Origin: Phycisphaera sp.
Lineage (GTDB): Bacteria > Planctomycetota > Phycisphaerae > Phycisphaerales > UBA1924
Direction of reading: 5' to 3'
Assembly: GCA_003712165.1 (NCBI GenBank)
Contig: RHLH01000001.1
Coordinates: 1,178,001 to 1,242,000, forward strand
Length of the DNA: 64,000 nucleotides
The notes under the pieces are model-generated. The model searched no databases and had not been told where the DNA came from. It saw only the letters and a list, made by a program, of their open reading frames with translations. Made by a program: the position numbers and the translations under genes. This document shows positions 17,957 through 26,443 of the stretch, one piece after another; position 1 is the first letter of the stretch; each line of letters begins with the position of its first letter.

Positions 17957-17998
17957 GATTTCGGGACGAGAAACTCGAAGGTTCTAATTTTCTCACGT
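17957..17998 (+). repeat. Degenerate tRNA-Pro(CGG) 3'-half remnant, copy E
   Basis: GATTTCGGGACGAGAA matches copy A exactly over 16 bases, covering the anticodon loop with CGG and the 3' side of the anticodon stem. The T-arm (GAAGGTTCTAATTTTCTCAC) and acceptor have decayed. It lies 34 bp after the prepilin-like gene and before the protease terminator. Confidence 0.6.
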
Positions 17999-18029
17999 TA
18001 GTCCCAGGATGAGCATACTGCGTCCACGC

Positions 18030-18070
18030 ATACAAAAGGCCCTCGCACGCATGCAACGTGAGAGGGCCTT
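18030..18070 (-). terminator. Rho-independent terminator of the dockerin-protease gene
   Basis: AAGGCCCTC (18036-18044) and GAGGGCCTT (18062-18070) form a perfect 9-bp stem. Read on the minus strand the stem is followed by TTTTGT. It lies about 90 bp after the stop of the minus-strand protease gene. Confidence 0.75.
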
Positions 18071-18161
18071 AGCTGTGATTGTACGAGACCGAGCATGGAT
18101 CTTAGGGCTCGGTGGTGTTGCTCAAGAAACTACTATTTGCAGCGGCCGCGGACGTGTCCGG

Positions 18162-20561
18162 TCAAGGGCAACCGGCATTGAAGTTGTCGATCCATGCTGT
18201 GAAGTCGGCCGGTGTGCATGCGTTATCACCGTTCTGATCGCATTCAGGGAGTTGGTTGTTGAACGCGTTGATCCAGGCGGTAAAGTCGGCAGGGTTGACG
18301 AGGCCGTCGCCGTTGGTGTCGGCCAGGCAGACATCCACCGTGCAAGAGACGCCGAAGATGCGAACATCGTCGATGCCCGCCTCCACGATCGAGCCCGCGC
18401 CGAGATCGCTCGCGACGAACTTGACACGGATCGTTGAGGTTAGATCAACGAAGTCGGCGACATTGAACTGAGTTTCGATCCAGCCGCCCGATGTCCCGTC
18501 GCCGGCGGGTCCGACCGTTTCAACGAGCGCGTAGTTCTGACCGTCGTCGTCTGACACGAATACCTCAAACACATCCGTGTTTGGTGCGCCACCTGTGTCG
18601 TTGGAGAACCAGCGTGCGTACGAGATTGTCGCAGATTCTGTATTGCTCAGGTCGATCTGGTTGCTCACCAGTGACGTCGTGCCGTTGTCGATATCGTTGT
18701 CACCGAGCCCGCCCCCAGGATTTCCCTGGCCGGTGACCCACGCGAAGATGCCGTTAGGGGAGTTGTCGTTTTCCGGCTGAGCTGCGGTGCCGACCGGATC
18801 GACGCGGACCCATACGCCCGTCGTAGCGTCGTCTCCGGGCGCACCTGCCGAGAAGCCAACAGGCGTTTCAAAGTCATACAGGTCATCCAAATCCACTTCG
18901 TCCGCTGCCACCGTGCGGAATACATTCGATGACTGAGGCGAGGCGCCACTTGGCGCGGTCACGGTGGTTCCCGACTGAAGGTCGAACGAGATGAAGTATT
19001 CTACGTTCGTTGGGCACTCGGGAGTCGCAGGGAAAGTGGCTGTGAAGCTGTCCTGCGTGTCGGGAGCGAGCGCAATTTGCTGGAACCCCGAGCCCGTGTC
19101 GACGTGGAATGTACCACTTCCCGGGACGATCGGATCTTCCGGAGATGGGACGATATCGACTCGAAGTGTGTCCCCACCCGTAGAGGAAACGACATCGGGC
19201 AACCCATCAGGGAAGAGGATATCTAGGCCAGTGGTGAAGTCGCCGCCGGCGGATTCGATTGCATCGCGGTAGATCGCGGTGCCCGTCCACCATGAGATAT
19301 CACCGTAGACACTCGTTTGCGTTGTGCCGCCTGAGAGGACACCCGCGATCACCCACTCGGAGTTGGACTGAACCAGGACTGGGCCACCGCTGTCTCCAGG
19401 CGCGGTTGTCGCTTCGAATTGAATCGGAGTCGAGCTGCTGCTCGGAATCGTGTTCGCACCGCTGGTGCCGTTGTCGAAGTCGGTCGAGATGATGTTGGTG
19501 CCCCCCGCGTTCACCGGGCTACCGTAAACATCGATGATGTTCTCTCCTCCCCAGCGGATATCATCGGTGCTGAACCCGTGGCCAACGCTGCCGAGCCCGT
19601 TAAACCCGTATCCAACAGTTGCAGCGACCTGCCCTACGAGTGCGTTGGTCTCGTCGATCAGCCGCATGGGCTGAGCGATGTTGGCAGGAACCGACGTTGC
19701 CAGAATGTGGATGGACACATCGCCTCCGTCTAGGAGCGAGCCGCCGCCGTCTGGGAGAATCGACGATTGAACCGTGGTGGTGAATGTGGGGCTATTCGAG
19801 TTGTCGCCGAACCTGACGATGGTGCCGGCACCGATGCCACAGTGGCGCGCACTGAGGACGACGTTTGGAGCGATCAGTGTGCCGCTGCACCCACCGATGC
19901 TGACGACGGCGTCGAACGGGGCGGCGTAGTCTCTTGAGCCCTGTGCACCGATCGTGTCATTGATGACAATACGAGGGAAGACACTGTCTTCCGCCTCAGG
20001 CGAGCCCGGGGCGTACGTCTTGGTGTCAAACTGCCGCTCGGACAACACATCACCGGTCGTCGCATCGATAACCGTCTCGAAGTGCGTCGGGCTTGCTGGC
20101 AACCCACGATCATCCAGCAACGTGGTGACCTCCCATGCCAAGAGGGCTTGGTCGCCCGTCTGAAACCACACCTGCCGTGCGGTTGAGGCGATTGCTTCGG
20201 GCAGGACCACTTCGGCCAAGTCAACGGCTAGGCCCTGCGTAATGTCAACACGATTGCGACGCAGTGCCAGGTCTTCGGTCGAATTGTCGAAGACTTGTGC
20301 CACTGTACCATCGGCGTTCTCGATCACAACAACTCTTGCGCCGTGGATCGGAAGACCACCGATGAACTTCTGGAACACGAATGTGTTCGGCCGAGCACGC
20401 TTCCCAGGGTCCGTCAGCTCGATGCGAGAATCCCCGGTTTGTAGATAGGCGGTGGACTCGACCTTTGCCAAGTACGCTCGAATGCTTGCTTCATCCGCAA
20501 AGCACAGGCCGCTCATCCATATTCCACATGCAAACGTCAATCCCATTCTTCTGAGTGTCAT
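18162..20561 (-). CDS. Secreted trypsin-like serine protease with propeptide-like domain and dockerin-like tail
   Basis: A signal peptide (ending in GLCFA) precedes an FTP/PepSY-like inhibitory propeptide (about residues 25-180, with TFVFQKFIGGLPIHGARVVV). A chymotrypsin-fold domain follows (about 205-440) with LSARHCGIG (His), the Asp region GGDVSIHIL and TAPGDSGGPVL (Ser). Beta-sandwich regions and the dockerin-like repeat pair (CLADTNGDGLVNPADF, CDQNGDNACTPADF) form the C-terminus. All three catalytic residues are present. It is likely an exported, self-inhibited protease that becomes attached at the cell surface. A terminator follows at 18030-18070. Confidence 0.88.
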   Translation of the reverse strand: MTLRRMGLTFACGIWMSGLCFADEASIRAYLAKVESTAYLQTGDSRIELTDPGKRARPNTFVFQKFIGGLPIHGARVVVIENADGTVAQVFDNSTEDLALRRNRVDITQGLAVDLAEVVLPEAIASTARQVWFQTGDQALLAWEVTTLLDDRGLPASPTHFETVIDATTGDVLSERQFDTKTYAPGSPEAEDSVFPRIVINDTIGAQGSRDYAAPFDAVVSIGGCSGTLIAPNVVLSARHCGIGAGTIVRFGDNSNSPTFTTTVQSSILPDGGGSLLDGGDVSIHILATSVPANIAQPMRLIDETNALVGQVAATVGYGFNGLGSVGHGFSTDDIRWGGENIIDVYGSPVNAGGTNIISTDFDNGTSGANTIPSSSSTPIQFEATTAPGDSGGPVLVQSNSEWVIAGVLSGGTTQTSVYGDISWWTGTAIYRDAIESAGGDFTTGLDILFPDGLPDVVSSTGGDTLRVDIVPSPEDPIVPGSGTFHVDTGSGFQQIALAPDTQDSFTATFPATPECPTNVEYFISFDLQSGTTVTAPSGASPQSSNVFRTVAADEVDLDDLYDFETPVGFSAGAPGDDATTGVWVRVDPVGTAAQPENDNSPNGIFAWVTGQGNPGGGLGDNDIDNGTTSLVSNQIDLSNTESATISYARWFSNDTGGAPNTDVFEVFVSDDDGQNYALVETVGPAGDGTSGGWIETQFNVADFVDLTSTIRVKFVASDLGAGSIVEAGIDDVRIFGVSCTVDVCLADTNGDGLVNPADFTAWINAFNNQLPECDQNGDNACTPADFTAWIDNFNAGCP

Positions 20562-21288
20562 TACTCTTCACGCCTCCAATATGTCAGTGCGATGTCGCAG
20601 ATAGTTCTCTTCACAGTGGCCAGCGTGTGCCGCCGTCCACGTCAATATCCAGCCCCACGACAAACCGCAACAAGGATACCGTGGATTCCTGGTGCACTGG
20701 GGTACTTCTCAGGAAATACTACCTCAAGACAGCTCTGTCCCTATGGCCATTGCGGTCACTGACCATCGAAGTGATTGATCGCAATGGTCGCGAGCCTCAC
20801 CTTCCCTATGTAACTCGCGGACGTACACGTTCGGATGCCTGTTGCACCCTGTTGATGTTCGGTCTTTGCAAGCGTGCCGTGTACTTATACGCTTCCAAAG
20901 TTGGCGTTGCAGGTGTAGGACGTGCTCATCAATAGGTAGGCTCGGGCGGTGAACTAAACTACTTAGTGATTAGTGAGTGATGGTGTAAGGCGAATACAAA
21001 TAATCAAGAATCGTTATAATACTTTGCACAACACACCGCTAGTTGAACTCGTGAGTACGCGAGTATGATCGGGTATAGTCATGCTTGTGCTAGTAGTTAT
21101 CAAACCATGGATTACCGGTTGCCACAAATGGTGCTAGCCGTTTCTAGTTCGGGCCGCCAAAGACGGTGCAATGATCCCTTCGTGTAGAGGTTGGAGTTGC
21201 TCAGAGCATGGTGCATGCCGTGATGCGTTTTCGTCCTGGGCCATGGATCGTGAACAAACTCGTACTCGCCTACCGGTTCAAACCAGAT
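20562..21288. other. Intergenic region of about 730 bp, no gene recognised
   Basis: Frames here are short and lack domains or ribosome sites; the base composition looks more AT-rich than in neighbouring genes. It should contain the protease promoter. No RNA gene or inverted repeat of note was found. It marks the change from the tRNA-remnant region to the ECF operon. Confidence 0.45.
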
Positions 21289-21789
21289 TCAGATTCCGCC
21301 GTGATGATCGTCGAGTTTCGAGACTCGGTCGTGCTCATAGCGAACCCACTTCAGCGACTGGCAGATATCGAGCATTGCGACAATGACTGCGGCAAGCAGG
21401 ATCAACAGGCCGAGTGCGAAGAATCCAAGCGCGACGTACTCGGCCGGTGACCATGCGACAGCGATTCCCAACCCGGTCGAGCTCAGCAGCAACGCCGCGA
21501 TGCTTGCGTAGATCAACAAGAGTGAAGCCCGCGTCATTGCTGCCCTTCGGATGAGCCAATGAGCTTGGACTTCAAGCCCTTCGAGCCGGATCTCGCGGAC
21601 CCGGTTCGCACGCTCATCGTCTTCGGTGTGCAGCACGTATGACTCAAGGCGTTGACGGTGCAGATCACGCACGCGCGCAAGGATCGCCGAGAGCCGGGCA
21701 GAGGTGGACATCGCAAGTAGCCCGCACGCTGGTATCAATACTGCGGGCGCGACCAGCAACTCGATCAGCGTCGCGTCGAGCAAAGCCAT
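21289..21789 (-). CDS. DUF2721 family membrane protein
   Basis: This 166-residue protein has a hydrophobic N-terminal helix (VAPAVLIPACGLLAM), a charged helical region (STSARLSAILARVRDLHRQR) and two adjacent transmembrane helices (about 85-140). The pattern fits DUF2721, whose function is not known. It overlaps the upstream hydrolase gene by one base and is the last gene of the ECF sigma operon, so it is probably part of the same envelope or stress response. Confidence 0.8.
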   Translation of the reverse strand: MALLDATLIELLVAPAVLIPACGLLAMSTSARLSAILARVRDLHRQRLESYVLHTEDDERANRVREIRLEGLEVQAHWLIRRAAMTRASLLLIYASIAALLLSSTGLGIAVAWSPAEYVALGFFALGLLILLAAVIVAMLDICQSLKWVRYEHDRVSKLDDHHGGI

Positions 21790-22559
21790 CAGCGAACCAG
21801 TCTCTTACCGCTGTACCGCGGAGCCCATGCCGCGATGAGGTCTGCGACGAACTGGGCGTCTTGTGATCTCGTCAGGAGATGGTCCGCATCGTCCAGTGAC
21901 ACGAAACTCTTTGGGTGCTTTGCCCACTGATAGATCTGTGCCGCATTCTCGATGCCCACGATCGCATCGCCGGGGGCATGCATCACGAGCAAAGCTCGAT
22001 TCAAACCGCCGACTACCTGCGCCGGTTCTTGTGAACGAAGGTCATCCAGCAGCCCGCGTCCGATGCTGAACGGCCGGCCTCCGATGGATACCTGGACTCG
22101 GCCGCGTTCTTCGAGCTCGCGAGTTGCTTCGTCGCCGAACAGATGTGTGACGTGGGCTGGGTCGGCCGGGGCGCCGATCGTGATGACCGCTGTCGATTCT
22201 GGTATCTGATCCGCTGCGGCGAGGACGGCGGCTCCGCCTAGAGAATGACCGATGAGCAGTGTCGGAGCCTGTCGCTCAGCTCTGAGCCAAGCGGCAGCGG
22301 CAACGAGGTCACCGACGTTCGACGAGAACGAGGTGTTCGCGAACTCGCCATCGCTGTGTCCAAGCCCTGTGAAATCGAACCGCAGCACACCGATGCCCCG
22401 TTCGGCGAGCCCGCGGGCGATTCGGCTGGCAGCGGCTATGTCCTTCGAGCATGTGAAGCAGTGTGCGAACAAGGCGTAGACACCGTTCTCGGCTTCCGGC
22501 TCGTCAAGTCGTGCGGCCAGGCGATCGCCTAGTGCACCCGCGAACTCCACGCGGAGCAT
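21789..22559 (-). CDS. Alpha/beta hydrolase, type associated with OsmC proteins
   Basis: The 256-residue protein has the nucleophile elbow LIGHSLGGAA and AHCFTCSKD near the N-terminus; together they match the hydrolase domain of bifunctional alpha/beta-hydrolase-OsmC proteins. The His is probably in DDADHLLT. No OsmC domain is attached. It is coupled by one-base overlaps to the anti-sigma gene before it and the DUF2721 gene after it. Its biochemical substrate is unknown; OsmC relatives point to hydroperoxide or electrophile stress. Confidence 0.85.
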   Translation of the reverse strand: MLRVEFAGALGDRLAARLDEPEAENGVYALFAHCFTCSKDIAAASRIARGLAERGIGVLRFDFTGLGHSDGEFANTSFSSNVGDLVAAAAWLRAERQAPTLLIGHSLGGAAVLAAADQIPESTAVITIGAPADPAHVTHLFGDEATRELEERGRVQVSIGGRPFSIGRGLLDDLRSQEPAQVVGGLNRALLVMHAPGDAIVGIENAAQIYQWAKHPKSFVSLDDADHLLTRSQDAQFVADLIAAWAPRYSGKRLVR

Positions 22560-22789
22560 CAGCCTTCCTCCGTGGCCCGCATCAACGCCTCAAGCTCTGC
22601 GCGGCAGTCCGGGCAGACCTTGACGTGCTGCTCGACAGCGGCCATCTCTGGATCGAGCGGGGCTTCGTCACTTCGGGCTTCGATGTAGGCTGCAACACGC
22701 GCGAGCCACTCGTCGCAGTCGATCTCATCGGGCCGGGTCTCTGCTGTCGCCCGTGCAAGTCCGCGAAGTTGGTCGATGGTGTACTTCAT
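22559..22789 (-). CDS. Putative zinc-binding anti-sigma factor (zf-HC2-like)
   Basis: This short protein (76 residues) has a His-x3-Cys-x2-Cys zinc motif (EQHVKVCPDCRAEL). It lies immediately after, and overlaps by 4 bp, an ECF sigma gene. That position and motif are typical of zinc-containing anti-sigma factors, some of which are redox sensors. No transmembrane helix is present, so it would be a soluble anti-sigma factor. Confidence 0.7.
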   Translation of the reverse strand: MKYTIDQLRGLARATAETRPDEIDCDEWLARVAAYIEARSDEAPLDPEMAAVEQHVKVCPDCRAELEALMRATEEG

Positions 22790-23448
22790 CGCGTGGGCAC
22801 CTCCGAAGTACTAGACGCGTCCATGAATGCTTCTCTTACCTCTTCTTCATCGATACCTTCTTCAATCAATCGTTTCTTCAGCGCCTTTCTCGCGTCGTGT
22901 GTGGCTTTGTACAGAGCGTTGCTTGTCAGGCCGAGTTGGTCGGCAATGGATTCCTTTGGCATCCCCGCGAGCTTCGCGAGGAGCACGACGCGTTGGCGTT
23001 CGGTGAGATCATTTTGGATCACCCGCTGCATGACGCGCAGGACGCGAGATATCTCCTGATTCCGCTCGACCTGGATGGCAGCCGATTCATCGGTTTGCAG
23101 TTCGGCGAGCCCATTACCGCGAGAGAGTGCTTCGAGGGAGACATCATTCCACCGCCTCTTCCGCAGGTGCGTCAACGCCACGCGGATCGAGATAGCGATC
23201 GCCCAGGTGGTGAACTTGCTGTCGCCGCGGAACGTGTCCAGTTTTTGGTGGATGCGGACCACTGACTCTTGGACAAAGTCCTCAAGATCGGCTTCGGACA
23301 CACCACGACCGGCCAAGGCGCGCCTTAGCCCGCGAGAGATAACTGTCGTAAGGTCCGCAAATGCGGCGTCCGCTATCGCCCCCGAGGCGGAAAGATCGGC
23401 GACCCAGCCTTCAGGTTCTCTGTTCGCATCGAAAGAGCCCATTGCCAT
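22786..23448 (-). CDS. ECF-type RNA polymerase sigma factor
   Basis: A 220-residue sigma-70 family protein. Region 2 is at about residues 45-115 (DLEDFVQESVVRIHQKLDTFRGDSKFTTWAIAI) and region 4 at about 145-195 (LTERQRVVLLAKLAGMPKESIADQLGLTSNALYKATHDARKAL). It is followed by a zinc-motif anti-sigma gene, a hydrolase and a DUF2721 gene in one overlapping operon, and is divergent from redox genes starting at 23601. It probably controls both directions. Confidence 0.9.
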   Translation of the reverse strand: MAMGSFDANREPEGWVADLSASGAIADAAFADLTTVISRGLRRALAGRGVSEADLEDFVQESVVRIHQKLDTFRGDSKFTTWAIAISIRVALTHLRKRRWNDVSLEALSRGNGLAELQTDESAAIQVERNQEISRVLRVMQRVIQNDLTERQRVVLLAKLAGMPKESIADQLGLTSNALYKATHDARKALKKRLIEEGIDEEEVREAFMDASSTSEVPTR

Positions 23449-23600
23449 ATTCTAGCCGGAACGGCCGTGAGCAGGACGCGACAAAATTCTCAAAGTCTGG
23501 CGGTAAGACATGTCTGGCAGGGCGCGTCAAACTGGTGGCGGGCGAGTATCGCTCGAGGCGACGAAGCAAAACACCAGACCACGATCAGGAGCCCATTGCC

Positions 23601-24128
23601 ATGAGCACAGTTCATTCAACCGAATCGCATCAGACGGGCGAAACGCCACGAGATATCGCGTTGACCACCACCCAAATCGGCACGATCGCAGATCGTATCG
23701 GTGCACATGCCACCCGTTACGGAATGGTGCTTGTGATTGGATGGATCGGCGCGATGAAGTTCACCGCGTACGAGGCCGAGGGTATCTCGGGACTTGTCCA
23801 GAACAGCCCGCTAATGAGCTGGATGTACAACATTCTGAGCGTGCGGGGCTTTGCGAGCGGGCTCGGCGCGGCAGAGCTGGTCATCGCCGGTATGATCGCG
23901 GCCGGTCCGTGGTTCAGACGAATCGGTGCAGTGGGCGCTTTGCTGGCGGTCGGAATGTTTGCGACTACGCTGAGCTTCATGCTGTCGACTCCGGGTGTCT
24001 TCGAGCCCTCGCTCGGCGGTTTCCCGGCACTCTCAATTGCCCCCGGGCAGTTCTTGCTCAAAGATGCGGTCCTGCTGGGCGCATCGATCTGGCTGCTTGG
24101 GAATTCCTTGAAGACACACCGCAACTAA
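23601..24128 (+). CDS. DUF417 (YkgB/RclC-like) membrane protein
   Basis: About 175 residues with four hydrophobic segments. GMVLVIGWIGAMKFTAYEAEGISGLVQNSP is characteristic of the DUF417 family, to which E. coli RclC (reactive chlorine resistance) belongs. The start ATG at 23601 is chosen because the protein then begins MSTVHST, just before the conserved region. It is divergent from the ECF sigma operon and is followed by a SnoaL-like and a disulfide reductase gene on the same strand, consistent with an oxidant response. Confidence 0.85.
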   Translation: MSTVHSTESHQTGETPRDIALTTTQIGTIADRIGAHATRYGMVLVIGWIGAMKFTAYEAEGISGLVQNSPLMSWMYNILSVRGFASGLGAAELVIAGMIAAGPWFRRIGAVGALLAVGMFATTLSFMLSTPGVFEPSLGGFPALSIAPGQFLLKDAVLLGASIWLLGNSLKTHRN

Positions 24129-24208
24129 CGCAAATCTGTACTTGGTACCGTGTATGGACCAGAGATTCAACCGGGGCGAATGTCCCTATCAAGCGAAAGG
24201 AAGATCAG

Positions 24209-24586
24209 ATGTCATCGATCATCGACCACACGAATACAATGATGGAGCAGCTCCAGCAAGGCGATTTCCTCTCAGGGATGGAGCAGTTCTACGCGGATGA
24301 CGCAGTGAACGAGGAAGTCACCGGAGCCAAGGTTGTCGGGCGGGAGGCAATTATCGAGAACGAGAAGAATGTTCTCGAAGGTGTGAAAGCGTTCCACAGC
24401 GTGACGGTGCATAGCGTAGGTGGGCACGAGACCAGCCCCGGCAATGGTGTGACATTCGCGGAGTACTCGATACGAGTGGACATGAAGGACGGATCGACCT
24501 TCAACCCGGATCAAGTGCAGGTGACGACATGGAAGGACGGTAAGGCCAGCCACATCAAGTTCTACTACGATCCAAGCCAGATGTAA
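24209..24586 (+). CDS. SnoaL-like / NTF2-fold protein
   Basis: This 125-residue protein has the cone-shaped alpha+beta pattern of NTF2-like folds (MEQLQQGDFLSGMEQFYADDAVNEE ... IKFYYDP). AAAGGAAG precedes the ATG by 8 bases. No catalytic residues can be assigned. It lies between the DUF417 and glutaredoxin-thioredoxin-reductase genes, and may share their regulation. Confidence 0.75.
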   Translation: MSSIIDHTNTMMEQLQQGDFLSGMEQFYADDAVNEEVTGAKVVGREAIIENEKNVLEGVKAFHSVTVHSVGGHETSPGNGVTFAEYSIRVDMKDGSTFNPDQVQVTTWKDGKASHIKFYYDPSQM

Positions 24587-24689
24587 AAACACCCCAGCCG
24601 CGCCCGGCGGACACGCGGGGTTCGGCATTCGAGAGTTAGCCTCTACTGATCCATGCAGCACTCATACACGCGACACGAGGACACGTACA

Positions 24690-25895
24690 ATGCCGGATTC
24701 ACAACTGACCCTGTTTGGTGCGAATTGGTGCCCCGACTGCCGCAATACAAAGGTGTTCCTAGGCGAGATGGGTGTGTCTTATCTGTGGGTCGATGTTGAT
24801 GCCAACCCGGATGCCAACGAACGAATCGCGTCGCTCAACAACGGCAAGCGTGTGATCCCGACGATCGAGCTGGCGGACGGCGGGGTGATGGTTAACCCAT
24901 CGAATGCCGAGCTTGCCGACGCGCTCGGAATCCAACGTGAAGCCAAGCGTGAGTTCTACGACCTGATCGTGATCGGTTCCGGCCCCGCGGGTCTGACCGC
25001 GGCGCTCTACGCGGCGCGAGAGGGGCAGGACGTGCTGGTTATCGATAAGGGCCCTATTGGTGGGCAGGTTGCGACAACAGATCGCCTGGATAACTTTCCC
25101 GGCTTTCCGGAAGGCATCGAGGGTCGGGAGTTCTCGGCTCGACTCGGGCAGCAGGCAGAGCGGTTTGGCGTCGAGGTCCTCACCGCGACCGAAGTCACGG
25201 GCCTCCAATGGAGTGACTCATGCCGCACAGTCCGTGTTGCCGGCGGACGCGAGTACGGAGCGGCTGCAGTTCTGCTCGCGACCGGATCGACCTACCGACG
25301 GCTAAACGTCACCGGCGAAGATGAGTTTGTCGGGGCGGGTGTTCACTTCTGTGCAACCTGCGACGGCCCGTTCTACAAAGGCAAGCATGTAGCCGTTATT
25401 GGCGGTGGCAACAGCGCCGGCGAGGAAAGCCTGTTTCTGACCAGGTTCGCTGATCGAGTTACGCTGCTTGTTCGAGAAGACGCCATGACGGCTAGCAAGC
25501 TCGTCGCGGATAAAGTCGCCGAGCACGACGCGATCGAGGTCCGCTACGGCACCACTGTGTCGAGGTTCGAGGGTGATGGCTTGCTTGAGCGCGTCGTCAC
25601 AAAAGGCCCGAGTGGTGAGCAATCGATCGAAGTCCCGGGGGTATTCCTGTTCATCGGACTTCAGCCCAACACCGGATGGCTGCCAGACTCAGTCGAACGT
25701 GATCAAGGCGGTTTTCTCACAACGAATGCCAGCATGCAGACCAACATCGCCGGCGTATTTGCCGCAGGTGACGTCCGTGCGGGGAGCACCAAGCAGGCCG
25801 CGAGTTCTGCGGGCGAGGGTGCCGCGGCGGCCTTGATGATTCGAGACTTCCTTAAGCGACGCCCAGACCTCTCAGATGCCGATTCCGTGTCTTAG
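24690..25895 (+). CDS. Glutaredoxin-thioredoxin reductase fusion protein
   Basis: Residues 1-80 form a small glutaredoxin/mycoredoxin-like domain with FGANWCPDC. Residues 88-395 are a low-molecular-weight thioredoxin reductase with the FAD motif GSGPAGLTAALYAA, the redox-active CATC, the NADPH motif GGGNSAGEE and a late FAAGDVR. The fusion links the disulfide reductase directly to its substrate domain, presumably as a self-contained electron relay from NADPH. Length and order agree with known actinobacterial and planctomycete fusions. It is the third gene downstream of the ECF promoter region. Confidence 0.9.
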   Translation: MPDSQLTLFGANWCPDCRNTKVFLGEMGVSYLWVDVDANPDANERIASLNNGKRVIPTIELADGGVMVNPSNAELADALGIQREAKREFYDLIVIGSGPAGLTAALYAAREGQDVLVIDKGPIGGQVATTDRLDNFPGFPEGIEGREFSARLGQQAERFGVEVLTATEVTGLQWSDSCRTVRVAGGREYGAAAVLLATGSTYRRLNVTGEDEFVGAGVHFCATCDGPFYKGKHVAVIGGGNSAGEESLFLTRFADRVTLLVREDAMTASKLVADKVAEHDAIEVRYGTTVSRFEGDGLLERVVTKGPSGEQSIEVPGVFLFIGLQPNTGWLPDSVERDQGGFLTTNASMQTNIAGVFAAGDVRAGSTKQAASSAGEGAAAALMIRDFLKRRPDLSDADSVS

Positions 25896-26211
25896 GTGAC
25901 GGCTTTCAGATATTTCTGTTTGTCCTCAGCGGGACCCGCATTGCTGATACTATTGCGAAGAGATCTACTCGCGGCCATGGTCAACGCGATGGCAATCCCG
26001 GTTTGCGAGATTAGCTCTTGGAGGGTACCTGTGTAGCTGGCTGCACAGCTATATAAAGGTTCGTGAAGCCTATCCCGAACCACGGATTCTGATCCTCCAA
26101 CTGCAACGGCTGTCGAGTTCGAGCGGAACACGCGTCTTTCGACTCTGCTGACTGCTCTTCATATGAAGAGCTTGAGTCGATCGCGAGAGGGGATGTCCCT
26201 CCAAGTCTGTT

Positions 26212-26238
26212 GCGATGCCCGCGATGCCCGCGATGCCC
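26212..26238. repeat. Three tandem copies of a 9-bp unit
   Basis: GCGATGCCC occurs three times in direct succession. The tandem units lie just upstream of the WD40 tail remnant and are probably neutral slippage in non-coding DNA. Confidence 0.8.
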
Positions 26239-26249
26239 GTGGTGTGCGC

Positions 26250-26398
26250 GGTATGTGAGCAATGCAAGATTCGGGCAGCGTTTCGAGTCGGTGATGTCCA
26301 TGCGATTCATCAACGGCGGGCATGTTCTGGCGGTATCGGCGCTCGACCGGTCGCCGGAGCTTTGGAACAATAGTGATGTCATTGGGGCATTCGATTAG
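26250..26398 (+). pseudogene. WD40 gene 3'-tail remnant
   Basis: The translation SVMSMRFINGGHVLAVSALDRSPELWN matches the tail of the protein at 1-510 (SVMSMRFIDDGDALAVSALDRPPEYWN), including the stop at an equivalent position. Over about 108 bp I count about 20 base differences. The rest of the propeller gene is absent, and the frame upstream is a low-complexity stretch with 9-bp repeats. It is therefore a 3' fragment of a paralogue or of the same gene. Confidence 0.75.
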
Positions 26399-26443
26399 GC
26401 CAATCCTTGAGACAGTTTGGGCCAACTGTGATACCTTGCCCGC

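Noticed and set aside
26212-26238. Three 9-bp direct repeats as a CRISPR or regulatory array
   Set aside because: No spacers and only three short tandem units; simple slippage is enough.
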